From positions 124,001-188,000 of the forward strand of contig CAIVAT010000018.1 in NCBI GenBank assembly GCA_903903985.1: a stretch of 64,000 bases of DNA, given 5' to 3'. How positions within the stretch are numbered: the stretch's first letter is position 1; the number at the start of each line of letters is the position of its first letter. The notes beneath the pieces are model-generated. The model was not told the origin of the DNA. It did not search any database and was given only the letters and a program-made list of their open reading frames with translations. The translations under genes and the position numbers were made by a program. This stretch comes from an uncultured Bacteroidales bacterium. Its GTDB lineage: Bacteria; Bacteroidota; Bacteroidia; Bacteroidales; FEN-979. This document shows positions 9,185 to 17,395 of the stretch, piece after piece.

Positions 9185-11335
9185 ATGAGACCAGATTTTA
9201 ATAATGTTGACCTAAAAGGAGTACCGGCAGACCAATCTTTCGCCGAATGGGAGAAAGAAGCAGGGATTCAAAAAAACTGGAAAACACCGGAACAGATCCC
9301 CGTGAAACCGGTTTATGGAGAACAGGACCTGTCGGATATGGAACATCTCGACTACGCAGCCGGCCTGCCTCCGTTTCTGCGGGGTCCATACGCTACCATG
9401 TATGTAATGAACCCATGGACAATCCGGCAATATGCCGGTTTTTCCACGGCCGAGGAATCCAATGCCTTCTATCGCCGGAACCTGAAGGCAGGGCAGAAGG
9501 GCTTGTCGGTGGCTTTTGATCTTGCAACACACCGGGGATATGATTCCGACCATGAAAGGGTCGAGGGAGATGTTGGCAAAGCCGGAGTAGCCATCGATTC
9601 CATCCTGGATATGAAAATACTTTTTGATCAGATCCCGCTCGATATCATGTCGGTATCAATGACCATGAACGGGGCGGTACTCCCGATCCTTGCATTTTAT
9701 ATTGTTGCGGCCGAGGAACAAGGCGTACCGATGGCAAAACTCACCGGCACGATCCAGAATGATATTCTCAAAGAATTCATGGTGCGGAACACATACATTT
9801 ATCCTCCGGCCCCTTCGATGAAGATCATTGCCGATATCTTTGAGTATACTTCGAAGAACATGCCAAAATTCAATTCGATCTCCATCAGCGGCTATCACAT
9901 GCAGGAAGCAGGAGCAACGGCTGATATTGAACTGGCATACACGCTGGCTGATGGATTGGAATACCTGCGAGCCGGGATTAACACGGGGATGGACATCGAT
10001 ACGTTTGCTCCCCGTCTCTCATTTTTTTGGGCAGCCGGGATGAATCACTTCATGGAGATTGCCAAAATGCGTGCTGCACGCCTGCTTTGGGCAAAAATCG
10101 TGAAGCAGTTCAATCCGAAAAACCCCAAGTCGATGGCCCTTCGCACGCATACGCAAACCTCCGGGTGGAGCCTTACCGAACAGGACCCTTTCAACAACGT
10201 GGCCCGTACTTGTGTGGAAGCCCTTGCTGCAGCACTTGGCCATACACAATCGTTGCATACCAATGCATTGGATGAGGCGATCGCATTGCCTACTGATTTT
10301 TCGGCACGCATTGCCCGCAATACGCAGATATACCTGCAGGAAGAGACCCAGATCTGCCGGTCGCTCGATCCCTGGGCAGGGTCGTATTATGTAGAAATGC
10401 TGACGCATGAAATTGCACACAAGGCCTGGGCGCTGATCGAGGAGGTGGAACTGCTGGGCGGCATGGCAAAGGCCATTGAAACCGGGATCCCCAAAATGCG
10501 CATCGAGGAGGCTTCGGCCCGGAAACAGGCAAGGATCGATTCGGGAAAGGATAAAATCGTTGGTGTCAATCTTCACAGGCTTGAAAAAGAAGATCCCATC
10601 GAAATTTTAAATGTTGACAATGCCGCGGTTCGTGAATCCCAGGTACTCAGGCTGCAAGATCTGCGGGCGAACCGAAACAATGAAGAGGTGCTTTCAGCCC
10701 TGGAGGCATTTACAGCATCAGCAGCATCCGGGCAGGGCAATTTACTGGCCCTGGCGATTGATGCCGCACGTAAAAGAGCATCACTGGGTGAAATTTCATT
10801 CGCACTTGAAAAAATATATGGGAGGTACAAAGCAGTGATACGAAGTATTTCAGGAGTGTATTCCTCGGAATCGAAGGATAATGAAGCTTTTTTAAAAGCA
10901 CGCGCCCTGGCTGATGAGTTTGCTGAAATGGAAGGCCGCAGGCCACGCATCATGATTGCTAAAATGGGTCAGGATGGGCATGACCGCGGCGCCAAAGTAG
11001 TAGCAACAGGATATGCCGACATCGGTTTTGACGTTGACATCGGACCACTTTTCCAAACACCGGCGGAATCTGCCAAACAGGCGGTGGAAAACGATGTGCA
11101 CATTCTCGGTGTTTCCAGCCTTGCAGCAGGACACAAAACGCTGGTGCCCCAGGTGATCGAAGAGTTGAAAAAGCTTGGCCGTGAAGATATTATGGTCATT
11201 GTGGGCGGCGTAATTCCCCCGCAGGATTATGATTTTCTTTACAAGGCTGGCGCTGCCGCAATTTTTGGGCCCGGAACGGTTGTTTCCGACGCAGGGATCA
11301 AGTTGCTTGAGATCCTGATCGAAAGCCGGAAATAG
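9185..11335 (+). CDS. mutB: Methylmalonyl-CoA mutase large (alpha) subunit
   Basis: A 716-residue adenosylcobalamin-dependent catalytic subunit. The ATG at 9185 is chosen over an earlier in-frame ATG at 9137, which overlaps the barrel gene and adds residues with no family match. The substrate-binding segment contains RGPYATMY and [29 protein letters not shown] lies in the barrel, and the cobalamin motif DGHDRG is at residues 597-602 with the following GADVVATG-like stretch. Length is typical. The M16 peptidase begins 3 bp after the stop. Confidence 0.97.
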   Translation: MRPDFNNVDLKGVPADQSFAEWEKEAGIQKNWKTPEQIPVKPVYGEQDLSDMEHLDYAAGLPPFLRGPYATMYVMNPWTIRQYAGFSTAEESNAFYRRNLKAGQKGLSVAFDLATHRGYDSDHERVEGDVGKAGVAIDSILDMKILFDQIPLDIMSVSMTMNGAVLPILAFYIVAAEEQGVPMAKLTGTIQNDILKEFMVRNTYIYPPAPSMKIIADIFEYTSKNMPKFNSISISGYHMQEAGATADIELAYTLADGLEYLRAGINTGMDIDTFAPRLSFFWAAGMNHFMEIAKMRAARLLWAKIVKQFNPKNPKSMALRTHTQTSGWSLTEQDPFNNVARTCVEALAAALGHTQSLHTNALDEAIALPTDFSARIARNTQIYLQEETQICRSLDPWAGSYYVEMLTHEIAHKAWALIEEVELLGGMAKAIETGIPKMRIEEASARKQARIDSGKDKIVGVNLHRLEKEDPIEILNVDNAAVRESQVLRLQDLRANRNNEEVLSALEAFTASAASGQGNLLALAIDAARKRASLGEISFALEKIYGRYKAVIRSISGVYSSESKDNEAFLKARALADEFAEMEGRRPRIMIAKMGQDGHDRGAKVVATGYADIGFDVDIGPLFQTPAESAKQAVENDVHILGVSSLAAGHKTLVPQVIEELKKLGREDIMVIVGGVIPPQDYDFLYKAGAAAIFGPGTVVSDAGIKLLEILIESRK

Positions 11336-11338
11336 TTC

Positions 11339-12559
11339 ATGGAACTCCAGGTTTTTAGATTGCCGAATGGGATAAGACTCGTGCACTGCCCGGTTCAGAG
11401 CCCGGTAGCCCATTGCGGGCTTTTTATCCATGCGGGCTCCCGGGATGAAACAGATGCAGAACATGGTATCGCACACTTTATTGAACATACTATTTTCAAG
11501 GGAACCACCAAACGCACTGTTTTCCAGGTACTGAACCGCCTGGAAAATATTGGCGCCGATTTGAATGCCTACACAACCAAAGAGGAGACCTGCATCCATG
11601 CTTCCTTTCTCAATGAGTATTACGACCGTACCCTTGAATTGTTCCAGGATATTTTTTTTCATTCGGTATTTCCCCAAAAAGAACTGGAACGGGAAAAACA
11701 GGTGGTGATGGATGAAATCCGGTCGTACCGGGATACACCGGATGAACAGATATTTGATGACTTTGAGGATCTCGTATTTGCCGGGCATCCTCTTGGAAAA
11801 AATATCCTGGGTTCGGTAAAAAGCATAAAAAAACTGAAACAGCAGGATATTCTGAATTTCATTCACCGCAATTACCGGTTCGATGAAATAGTCATCGCCT
11901 CGGTGGGAAAGATTGACTTTACCAAACTTGTAAAGCTGGTCAATAAGTACTTCATCGATCAACCGGATCGTGGCCAAAGTCCTCCCAGGATCGCTTTTCA
12001 GAATTACCAGCCATTCCTTGTCAGCCAAAAAAGAAAAACTTCCCAGGTGCATTGCGTGGTTGGTGCACCAGCCTACGCATATGGACATGAACGCCGGATT
12101 CCCCTGGCACTGCTTAACAACATGCTGGGAGGCCCGGTGATGAACTCCCGGCTGTCGTTGGCGCTTCGTGAACGCAACGGGTTGACCTACCACAACGAGT
12201 CAAACTATACGGCATATTCAGATGCCGGGATCATTCATATTTATTTTGGAACCGATCCGGTAAATTACGAAAAGGCGCTGGTTATTCTGCATAAGGAGTT
12301 GAACTGCCTGCGTGAACAGAAGCTGACTCCGGTTCAGTTGCACACGATAAAAAAGCAAATTACCGGGCAACTGGCTATTGCCCAGGAGTCGAACATGGCG
12401 GCTATGCTTGCCATCGGGAAAAGCTATCTGCTGCAAAACAGGTTCGAGCCGGTTGAGAAGCTCATTGCGCGCATCCAGGATACGACAGCGGAGGAACTGA
12501 TCGAAATTGCCAACGAGATCTTTGAAGAAAAGCAGTTGAGTATGCTCACTTTTAAATGA
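11339..12559 (+). CDS. M16 family zinc metallopeptidase (insulinase/processing-peptidase type)
   Basis: A 406-residue single-chain M16 protein. The inverted zinc motif HFIEH is at residues 46-50 (HxxEH), and the third ligand is probably the Glu in REKQVVMDEIRSYRD near 126. The C-terminal half has the inactive M16_C fold with GGPVMNSRLSLALRERNGLTY. No signal peptide is evident, so a cytoplasmic site is inferred. It starts 3 bp after mutB and is probably translated from the same message. A link to mutase function is not known. Confidence 0.94.
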   Translation: MELQVFRLPNGIRLVHCPVQSPVAHCGLFIHAGSRDETDAEHGIAHFIEHTIFKGTTKRTVFQVLNRLENIGADLNAYTTKEETCIHASFLNEYYDRTLELFQDIFFHSVFPQKELEREKQVVMDEIRSYRDTPDEQIFDDFEDLVFAGHPLGKNILGSVKSIKKLKQQDILNFIHRNYRFDEIVIASVGKIDFTKLVKLVNKYFIDQPDRGQSPPRIAFQNYQPFLVSQKRKTSQVHCVVGAPAYAYGHERRIPLALLNNMLGGPVMNSRLSLALRERNGLTYHNESNYTAYSDAGIIHIYFGTDPVNYEKALVILHKELNCLREQKLTPVQLHTIKKQITGQLAIAQESNMAAMLAIGKSYLLQNRFEPVEKLIARIQDTTAEELIEIANEIFEEKQLSMLTFK

Positions 12560-12582
12560 CTTGCGCAAGGGTTGAAAAAAGC

Positions 12583-12615
12583 TGAACGCAGAGAACGCGG
12601 AGTTTATACGCAGGG
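12583..12615. repeat. Word array, family F (degenerate 8-mers AACGCAGA/GAACGCGG)
   Basis: Between convergent genes lie the words AACGCAGA, GAACGCGG, AGTTTATA and CGCAGG. They are related in reverse complement to the TGCGTCTT words at 53010-53040. No coding role is seen here. Confidence 0.5.
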
Positions 12616-12648
12616 GGCCGCTGAAACCATTTAAAGATCACCTTTGAT

Positions 12649-13113
12649 TTAAATATACAAAGCAGACCCATTGTTTTCTTCCAGGATTTTTTTTCTGAAT
12701 TCAAAAATTCCGGCCACCTTTTTATGGATGAAGAAGTTGTCGAGCAATTTCCCGATGATCCCCAAAGGAACCTTGTAAAAAAGCTTGTCTGTCATCATCA
12801 CTCCATTTTCCACGGGTTCAAAATAATGTTCATGATGCCAGATGGCATATGGACCTGAACGCTGATCATCAATGAAGTAAAATGGTTCTTTTACCTGGGT
12901 GATCTCCGTAACCCACGAAAACGGGATGCCCAATACCGGTGATACTTTATACGTGATGATCAATCCCGGGTAAATATTTTCCGGGACCCGGGAAGTAATG
13001 ATGAAGTTCATCGCTTTGGGAGTTATCCTGGCCAGGTTGGCAGGATTGCTGAAAAACTTCCAGGCATGTTCCACCGGAATCTGTAAATACTGTTTGAATT
13101 CAAGCTGCCGCAT
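12649..13113 (-). CDS. SRPBCC (START/Bet v1-like) family protein
   Basis: A 154-residue cytoplasmic lipid-binding-fold protein. MRQLEFKQYLQIPVEHAWKF begins the domain, and the sequence matches the polyketide cyclase/CoxG-like SRPBCC pattern with NPANLARITP and WHHEHYFEP. The start at 13113 is preferred. An ATG nine codons earlier (13140) overlaps a TAATTTTG promoter box and would sit upstream of the predicted transcript start. Such proteins are ligand binders or cyclases; the ligand is not known here. Confidence 0.8.
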   Translation of the reverse strand: MRQLEFKQYLQIPVEHAWKFFSNPANLARITPKAMNFIITSRVPENIYPGLIITYKVSPVLGIPFSWVTEITQVKEPFYFIDDQRSGPYAIWHHEHYFEPVENGVMMTDKLFYKVPLGIIGKLLDNFFIHKKVAGIFEFRKKILEENNGSALYI

Positions 13114-13137
13114 GATCATGGTTTTAATTACAGCATG

Positions 13138-13145
13138 CAAAATTA
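13138..13145 (-). promoter_or_regulatory. -7 box (TAATTTTG) for the SRPBCC gene
   Basis: On the minus strand TAATTTTG matches TAnnTTTG. Transcription would start near 13131, which argues for the downstream ATG at 13113. Confidence 0.5.
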
Positions 13146-13213
13146 TTCACTTTTCCTATGACCTGTTCATTATAAACGGTTCTCTGTTGACTTTTCCGTG
13201 GGAATATTCGTAG

Positions 13214-13250
13214 CATGTGACGCATGACAGGTGACAAATGAGCGTGACAG
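13214..13250. repeat. Word array, family B (GTGACGC/GTGACAA type)
   Basis: Short words based on GTGACNN (GTGACGC, ATGACAG, GTGACAA, GTGACAG) lie upstream of the O-methyltransferase. They are reverse complements of the GTCACGC words found near thrA and radA. Confidence 0.55.
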
Positions 13251-13296
13251 TATCAGAATGGATTTTTGTATTTTGCGGAAAAATAATTTACCAATG

Positions 13297-13992
13297 ATGA
13301 CAGAGATTCTTTTCAAATATTCCGAGGCCCACACCACCCCTGAACCCGCAGTCCTGGCCCGTTTGAATCGGGAAACCCACCTCTCGCAGGTATATCCGCA
13401 GATGTTGTCGGGGCATTTGCAAGGAGCCTTGCTCAGGATGATCGTTCAGATGCTTTGTCCGGAAAGGGTTCTGGAGATCGGAACTTTTACCGGTTATTCC
13501 GCGATCGCCATGGGATTGGGGATGCCCTCACCCCCGGCCCCTCCCGCAAGCGGGATGCCCTCACCCCCGGCCCCTCTCCCACAGGAGAGGGGAGGCGCGT
13601 TGTTGCACACGATTGAGGTTAATCCGGAACTGGAGGATGGGATACGCCGTGTTATCCGGGAGGCCGGACTGGAGGACCAGGTTGTTCTCCATATCGGGCA
13701 GGCAATTGATATTATCCCCGGACTTGACGAGATGTGGGACCTGGTGTTTATCGATGCGGATAAACCAAACTACCTGAATTATTACAACATGGTGTTGCCA
13801 AAGGTACGACCCGGAGGGTTTATCATTGCCGACAATGTGTTGTGGGATGGGAAGGTTACCGGCGATCCTGCAAAAATGGATAAGGATACACTTGGGATTG
13901 TTGAATTTAATAAATTTGTTCATCAAGACGAGCGGGTGGAAAACCTGATCCTGCCGATCAGGGATGGACTGATGATCATCAGGAAACTTTAA
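13297..13992 (+). CDS. O-methyltransferase (class I, catechol-type) with in-frame repeat insertion
   Basis: A SAM-dependent methyltransferase of the O-methyltransferase family 3, 231 residues from the ATG at 13297 (13294 is also an in-frame ATG). Motif I VLEIGTFTGYSAIAM lies near 58-72. Downstream are HTIEVNPELE (acidic loop), DLVFIDADKPNYL (metal-binding Asp) and IIADNVLWDGKV. Between motif I and the acidic loop, where relatives have a short turn, is a Pro-rich stretch GMPSPPAPPASGMPSPPAPL encoded by a palindromic repeat (13518-13594). Flanking fold elements stay in frame, so the enzyme may still work. The substrate is unknown. Confidence 0.9.
   Translation: MTEILFKYSEAHTTPEPAVLARLNRETHLSQVYPQMLSGHLQGALLRMIVQMLCPERVLEIGTFTGYSAIAMGLGMPSPPAPPASGMPSPPAPLPQERGGALLHTIEVNPELEDGIRRVIREAGLEDQVVLHIGQAIDIIPGLDEMWDLVFIDADKPNYLNYYNMVLPKVRPGGFIIADNVLWDGKVTGDPAKMDKDTLGIVEFNKFVHQDERVENLILPIRDGLMIIRKL
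13518..13594 (+). repeat. Palindromic repeat, family G, in frame inside the O-methyltransferase
   Basis: Two direct copies of a GC-rich unit beginning GGGATGCCCTCACCCCCGGC are offset by 33 bp (11 codons). The second copy ends in a perfect 9-bp hairpin, CCCCTCTCC (13571-13579) with GGAGAGGGG (13584-13592). The same family lies between genes at 19128-19209 and overlaps a sulfotransferase end at 51867-51938. Confidence 0.85.
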
Positions 13993-14009
13993 ATTAAAAT
14001 ACCGGCATC

Positions 14010-15413
14010 ATGAAATATTTGTTTGTGACCTTTTTTATCAGTTTGACCTGTCCTGCGATTTTTTCTCAAAACACAATGCTTCATCCGGTTGTTGATGAAC
14101 GGACTGAATTGCTGAGCATTGTATTCAGGATGGCCGGTTCACGGGAATACATGAACAGCGATATTAAAATTTATACCAGTGCCATTGATGATTATTTCAA
14201 AGGGTACAAAAATGACCCGTTGATAAAATTTGTCAGAAAAATCACAAAAAGGAGCGGTGTCTCTTTCGATGCAGTAATGTCGATGGCAGTGCACATTGAA
14301 CTGACAAATGGGACCATCAGTTTAATCAAGAATATCAGCAGTACCAGTCTTGACAGCCGATGGGGAAACAACAGTGAAAAATTCGTATCCCTGTTAAATG
14401 ATTTTTACCGGAAGAGTGATTTTTCCAGGTTCTTTGCCGAGCACAAAGCGTTGTATGCCTTGGCTGAAAAACGCTTGTCGGAAGTCGTTAAAACCATTGA
14501 CATGAATTGGTTTGAATCATTCTATGGAAAAAAACCGGATGTCGGTTACACGCTCATCATCAGCCTTTCAAATGGCGGATGCAACTATGGGCCTGAAGTC
14601 ATGTACCTGGATGGCAGGGAAGAGCTTTATTCAATCATCGGGTCATGGGAAACAGACAGTCTGGGATTCCCGGTCTATTCAAATGACATCTCTGAGACGA
14701 TCATTCATGAGTTCTGTCATTCATTCTGCGATCAGCTTGCCACCAGCTATTATCCGGAAATGAAAACAGTCGCAGACCGGTTTTTCAACCTTGTTCAGGA
14801 GAACATGCAGCGGCAGGCTTATATAAATGCGCGGTCGATGCTGAATGAAATACTGGTGCGGGCCTCGGTCATTGAATATTTTCATGCCCATCAGGCCAGC
14901 CAGGTAAAGATAAACAATTTGCTGGGAGCCGAGCAGGCCAGTGGATTTATCTGGATTGATACCCTTGTCGGCGCTTTCGGAAAATATGAAAAACTGCGCA
15001 AGGATTATCCGACGCTGGAGAAGTACATGCCGGAGATCGTTAAACTGCAAAACTCCTTATCTCCCGAGGAACAACAAAAAACAGCCGAAGCAAACAGGCC
15101 GCAACTTATTTCATTTTCAATCGGGAAAAACAGGTTGGATGTTGATCCTTCCATCAAGGAATTGCTGCTTACTTTCGACAGGCCCATGATGACAAGGCCC
15201 TATGGCATGAACAAGGGCAAATGCGGCGATAAGTGCTGGCCCAAAATCACATCTGTGAAATGGAACCCTGAGAAAAATAACGAGTTGATTATTTCATGGG
15301 AATTATTACCGGACCACCATTATTCCATGATCTTCCCGGCCCGGTTTATGATGGATGAGCATGGATTTTACATGAAAGAAACCTATTATTTAGACTTTAA
15401 AACCAAAAAATAA
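14010..15413 (+). CDS. DUF4932 domain protein, predicted secreted zinc-dependent protein
   Basis: A 467-residue protein with an N-terminal signal peptide (MKYLFVTFFISLTCPAIFSQ). HEFCH at residues 233-237 is an HExxH zinc motif within ETIIHEFCHSFCDQ, and the upstream ISLSNGGCNYGPEV stretch is typical of DUF4932. The C-terminal 100 residues look like a beta-sandwich domain (SIKELLLTFDRPM). It has the hallmarks of a gluzincin-type metallopeptidase, but proteolysis by this family has not been shown to my knowledge. It lies 17 bp after the O-methyltransferase and is convergent with purE. Confidence 0.8.
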   Translation: MKYLFVTFFISLTCPAIFSQNTMLHPVVDERTELLSIVFRMAGSREYMNSDIKIYTSAIDDYFKGYKNDPLIKFVRKITKRSGVSFDAVMSMAVHIELTNGTISLIKNISSTSLDSRWGNNSEKFVSLLNDFYRKSDFSRFFAEHKALYALAEKRLSEVVKTIDMNWFESFYGKKPDVGYTLIISLSNGGCNYGPEVMYLDGREELYSIIGSWETDSLGFPVYSNDISETIIHEFCHSFCDQLATSYYPEMKTVADRFFNLVQENMQRQAYINARSMLNEILVRASVIEYFHAHQASQVKINNLLGAEQASGFIWIDTLVGAFGKYEKLRKDYPTLEKYMPEIVKLQNSLSPEEQQKTAEANRPQLISFSIGKNRLDVDPSIKELLLTFDRPMMTRPYGMNKGKCGDKCWPKITSVKWNPEKNNELIISWELLPDHHYSMIFPARFMMDEHGFYMKETYYLDFKTKK

Positions 15414-15437
15414 CAAAGGATCCTCAACAGGAACAGC

Positions 15438-15944
15438 TTATCCCACCCTATACTCAAACTTCACCCCGGATAACTCTTCATTGGCTTTGATGATCTTCTT
15501 TTTCAGCTCTTCTTTGAACCGGACCATTTTTTTATGAAGTTCCGTGTCGGAAATGGCAAGGATTTCTGCTGCAAGGATCGCAGCGTTCTGGGCCGCGTTA
15601 ATTCCGACCGTGGCCACCGGGATGCCGGGAGGCATCTGGACGATGGCCAAAAGTGCATCCAGCCCCTCGAGCGAAGCTTTGATCGGAACGCCGATCACAG
15701 GCAAGGTTGTCATGGAAGCGATAACACCCGGAAGGTGAGCAGCCATCCCGGCAGCGGCAATGATGACGCGGATCCCCCGCTGATGGGCGTTTTTTGCAAA
15801 CGCCTCAACCTCCTGAGGGGTCCGGTGGGCTGAAAGGGCATTGATCTCAAATGGGACCTGCATGTCGTTCAGAAATTTGGCAGCCGCTTCCATGACCGGG
15901 AGGTCGGAGGTGCTGCCCATGATGATGCTGACTTTGGCTTCCAT
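15438..15944 (-). CDS. purE: N5-carboxyaminoimidazole ribonucleotide mutase
   Basis: A 168-residue class I PurE that moves the carboxyl group of N5-CAIR to give CAIR in purine synthesis. The ATG at 15944 gives MEAKVSIIMGSTSDLPVM, the usual N-terminus; a longer frame upstream adds non-homologous residues across the promoter. SAHRTPQ near 45 carries the active-site His, and GVPIKASLEGLDALL and GINAAQNAAILA follow as expected. It is divergent from hpt, another purine gene, with both promoters in the 77-bp gap. Confidence 0.96.
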   Translation of the reverse strand: MEAKVSIIMGSTSDLPVMEAAAKFLNDMQVPFEINALSAHRTPQEVEAFAKNAHQRGIRVIIAAAGMAAHLPGVIASMTTLPVIGVPIKASLEGLDALLAIVQMPPGIPVATVGINAAQNAAILAAEILAISDTELHKKMVRFKEELKKKIIKANEELSGVKFEYRVG

Positions 15945-15968
15945 GAGTGCAGATTTCTGGTTACAACA

Positions 15969-15976
15969 CAAAAGTA
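15969..15976 (-). promoter_or_regulatory. -7 box (TACTTTTG) for purE
   Basis: Minus-strand TACTTTTG fits TAnnTTTG, 25 bp from the purE ATG. Together with the oppositely oriented box at 15990-15997 it makes a compact divergent promoter between two purine genes. Confidence 0.5.
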
Positions 15977-15989
15977 GATATATTTTACC

Positions 15990-15997
15990 TACCTTTG
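15990..15997 (+). promoter_or_regulatory. -7 box (TACCTTTG) for hpt
   Basis: TACCTTTG fits TAnnTTTG and lies 25 bp before the hpt ATG at 16022. It also argues against the longer hpt frame that begins at 15947. Confidence 0.55.
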
Positions 15998-16021
15998 TGC
16001 AAAAGTAACATATCACTGATT

Positions 16022-16558
16022 ATGACAAAGGTACAGGTACGGGAATTGGTTTTTGAGAAGTTCATCAGCAAAGAAGAGATTGATGCCGCCGTGCAAAAAG
16101 TTGCCGATGGGATTAATCGCGATTATGAAGGGAAAGACCCATTGTTGCTGGCCATACTGAATGGAGCATTTATCTTTGCCTCCGACCTGATGCGCAAGAT
16201 CACCATTCCTTGTGAAATCTCCTTTGTAAAATTCGCCTCCTATTCAGGAACATTGACCACATCAAAGGTTAGAGAACTGATAGGGGTTGATGAAGAGTTA
16301 AAAGACAGAAATGTGATCATTGTGGAGGATATAGTGGATACCGGTATTACCATGGATAAACTTCTTCTGGACGTAAAGAAAAAAAAACCCGCCAGCATTA
16401 AAGTTGCCTGTTTCTGTTTTAAACCCGAAGCCTTTCAGAAGGATTTTGCAATCGACTACGTGGGGGTGATCATCCCCAATGATTTTATCGTTGGATATGG
16501 GCTTGATTATGACGGGCAGGGAAGAAACCTGCCTGAAATTTACAAGATTGTTGAATAA
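16022..16558 (+). CDS. hpt: Hypoxanthine phosphoribosyltransferase
   Basis: A 178-residue purine-salvage enzyme that converts hypoxanthine (and guanine) plus PRPP to IMP/GMP. The PRPP loop VIIVEDIVDTGITMDKLL lies near residue 98, FVKFASYSG is the flexible-loop region, and IDYVGVIIPNDFIVGYGLDY is the C-terminal purine site. The ATG at 16022 follows a promoter box and gives the standard N-terminus. The hpt-adk-obg order is common in Bacteroidota. Here hpt and adk are separated by 216 bp dominated by an octamer array. Confidence 0.96.
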   Translation: MTKVQVRELVFEKFISKEEIDAAVQKVADGINRDYEGKDPLLLAILNGAFIFASDLMRKITIPCEISFVKFASYSGTLTTSKVRELIGVDEELKDRNVIIVEDIVDTGITMDKLLLDVKKKKPASIKVACFCFKPEAFQKDFAIDYVGVIIPNDFIVGYGLDYDGQGRNLPEIYKIVE

Positions 16559-16589
16559 CTATTGTGTTAAAAATGATACCGCATGAGCT

Positions 16590-16745
16590 CCCCTGTCACT
16601 TTGTTCCCCTGTTACCCTGTTCCCCTGTTACCCTGTTCCCCTGTTACCCTGTTACCCTGTCACTTTGTTACCCTGTTACCCTGTTACCCTGTTACCCTGT
16701 TACCCTGTTACCCTGTCACTTTGTTCCCCTGTCACTTGTCACTTA
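16590..16745 (+). repeat. Octamer tandem array, family A (CCCTGTTA words)
   Basis: About 19 tandem 8-base words fill most of the hpt-adk gap. The main unit is CCCTGTTA, with variants CCCTGTTC, CCCTGTCA, CTTTGTTA and CTTTGTTC. The phase is kept across nearly the whole array, which means the unit is truly 8 bases. Reading through it gives a stop-free frame but no protein-like composition. The reverse complement of the same words lies in frame inside the MFS gene at 38195-38262. Confidence 0.93.
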
Positions 16746-16774
16746 TCAATCATCACCCCTAAAAACCACCTGCA

Positions 16775-17341
16775 ATGTTCAATCTAATCCTGTTTGGCCC
16801 GCCGGGTGCCGGTAAAGGTACCCAGGCTGTTAAAATTGCTGAAAAATTCGGTTGGAAACATATTTCAACCGGTGATATCCTTCGTGCCGAGGTAAGCCAG
16901 GGAACCCCTTTGGGGTTGAAAGTCAAAACGGTCATGGATGCCGGGCATCTCGTATCGGATGAATTGCTGATTGAGATCATGGAGTCGGTGTTTGTCAACA
17001 ACAGCCCTGTCAAAGGGTTTGTACTCGATGGCTTTCCCCGCACCCTGAACCAGGCCCGGGAACTCGACCGGATGCTTTTAAAGCATGGCCACACAGTATC
17101 CCTTGTACTGGCGCTTGAGGTGGATGAGGACGAGCTGGTGGCACGATTGCTGAAACGTGCACAGGATCAGGGACGGAAGGATGATACCGAAGAGGTGATC
17201 AAAAACCGCCTGGTCCAGTACCATCATCATACCAAACCACTGATTGATTATTACCTGGATAAAAAATTGTACCAGGAGGTACATGGGATGGGAACGATTG
17301 ATGATATTTTCAGCCAGCTTTGTTCGGTGATCAAACTATAG
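16775..17341 (+). CDS. adk: Adenylate kinase (short-LID form)
   Basis: A 188-residue enzyme (AMP + ATP to 2 ADP). The P-loop GPPGAGKGT is at 8-16, the AMP-binding segment HISTGDILRAEV follows, and DGFPRTLNQA carries the DGFPR motif. The LID is the short non-zinc type (RAQDQGRKDDTEEVI), which explains the length. It is the middle gene of hpt-adk-obgE. Just after the stop is a small GC stem (CCCC ... GGGG, 17342-17357), followed by a heptamer array leading into obgE. Confidence 0.97.
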   Translation: MFNLILFGPPGAGKGTQAVKIAEKFGWKHISTGDILRAEVSQGTPLGLKVKTVMDAGHLVSDELLIEIMESVFVNNSPVKGFVLDGFPRTLNQARELDRMLLKHGHTVSLVLALEVDEDELVARLLKRAQDQGRKDDTEEVIKNRLVQYHHHTKPLIDYYLDKKLYQEVHGMGTIDDIFSQLCSVIKL

Positions 17342-17365
17342 CCCCATTAGGGCGGGGTAAAACAT

Positions 17366-17395
17366 TAAATCGTAAATCATAAATCGAAAATAAAT
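17366..17395 (+). repeat. Heptamer array, family D (AAATCGT words) before obgE
   Basis: The words AAATCGT, AAATCAT, AAATCGA and AAATAAA run directly up to the TTG start of obgE. Other members of this family lie at six more gene junctions in the window. Confidence 0.8.

Noticed and set aside
10892-12193. A 433-codon reading frame antisense to mutB and the M16 peptidase
   Set aside because: It is complementary to two firmly identified genes, has no recognisable domain and is rich in Cys/His/Phe in a way typical of antisense frames.
16590-16745. CRISPR-like array
   Set aside because: The units are 8 bp with no unique spacers, and no cas genes are present.
16564-16815. An 83-codon frame (LLPCYPVTLLPC type) between hpt and adk
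   Set aside because: It is only the translation of the CCCTGTTA octamer array and runs into adk in another frame.
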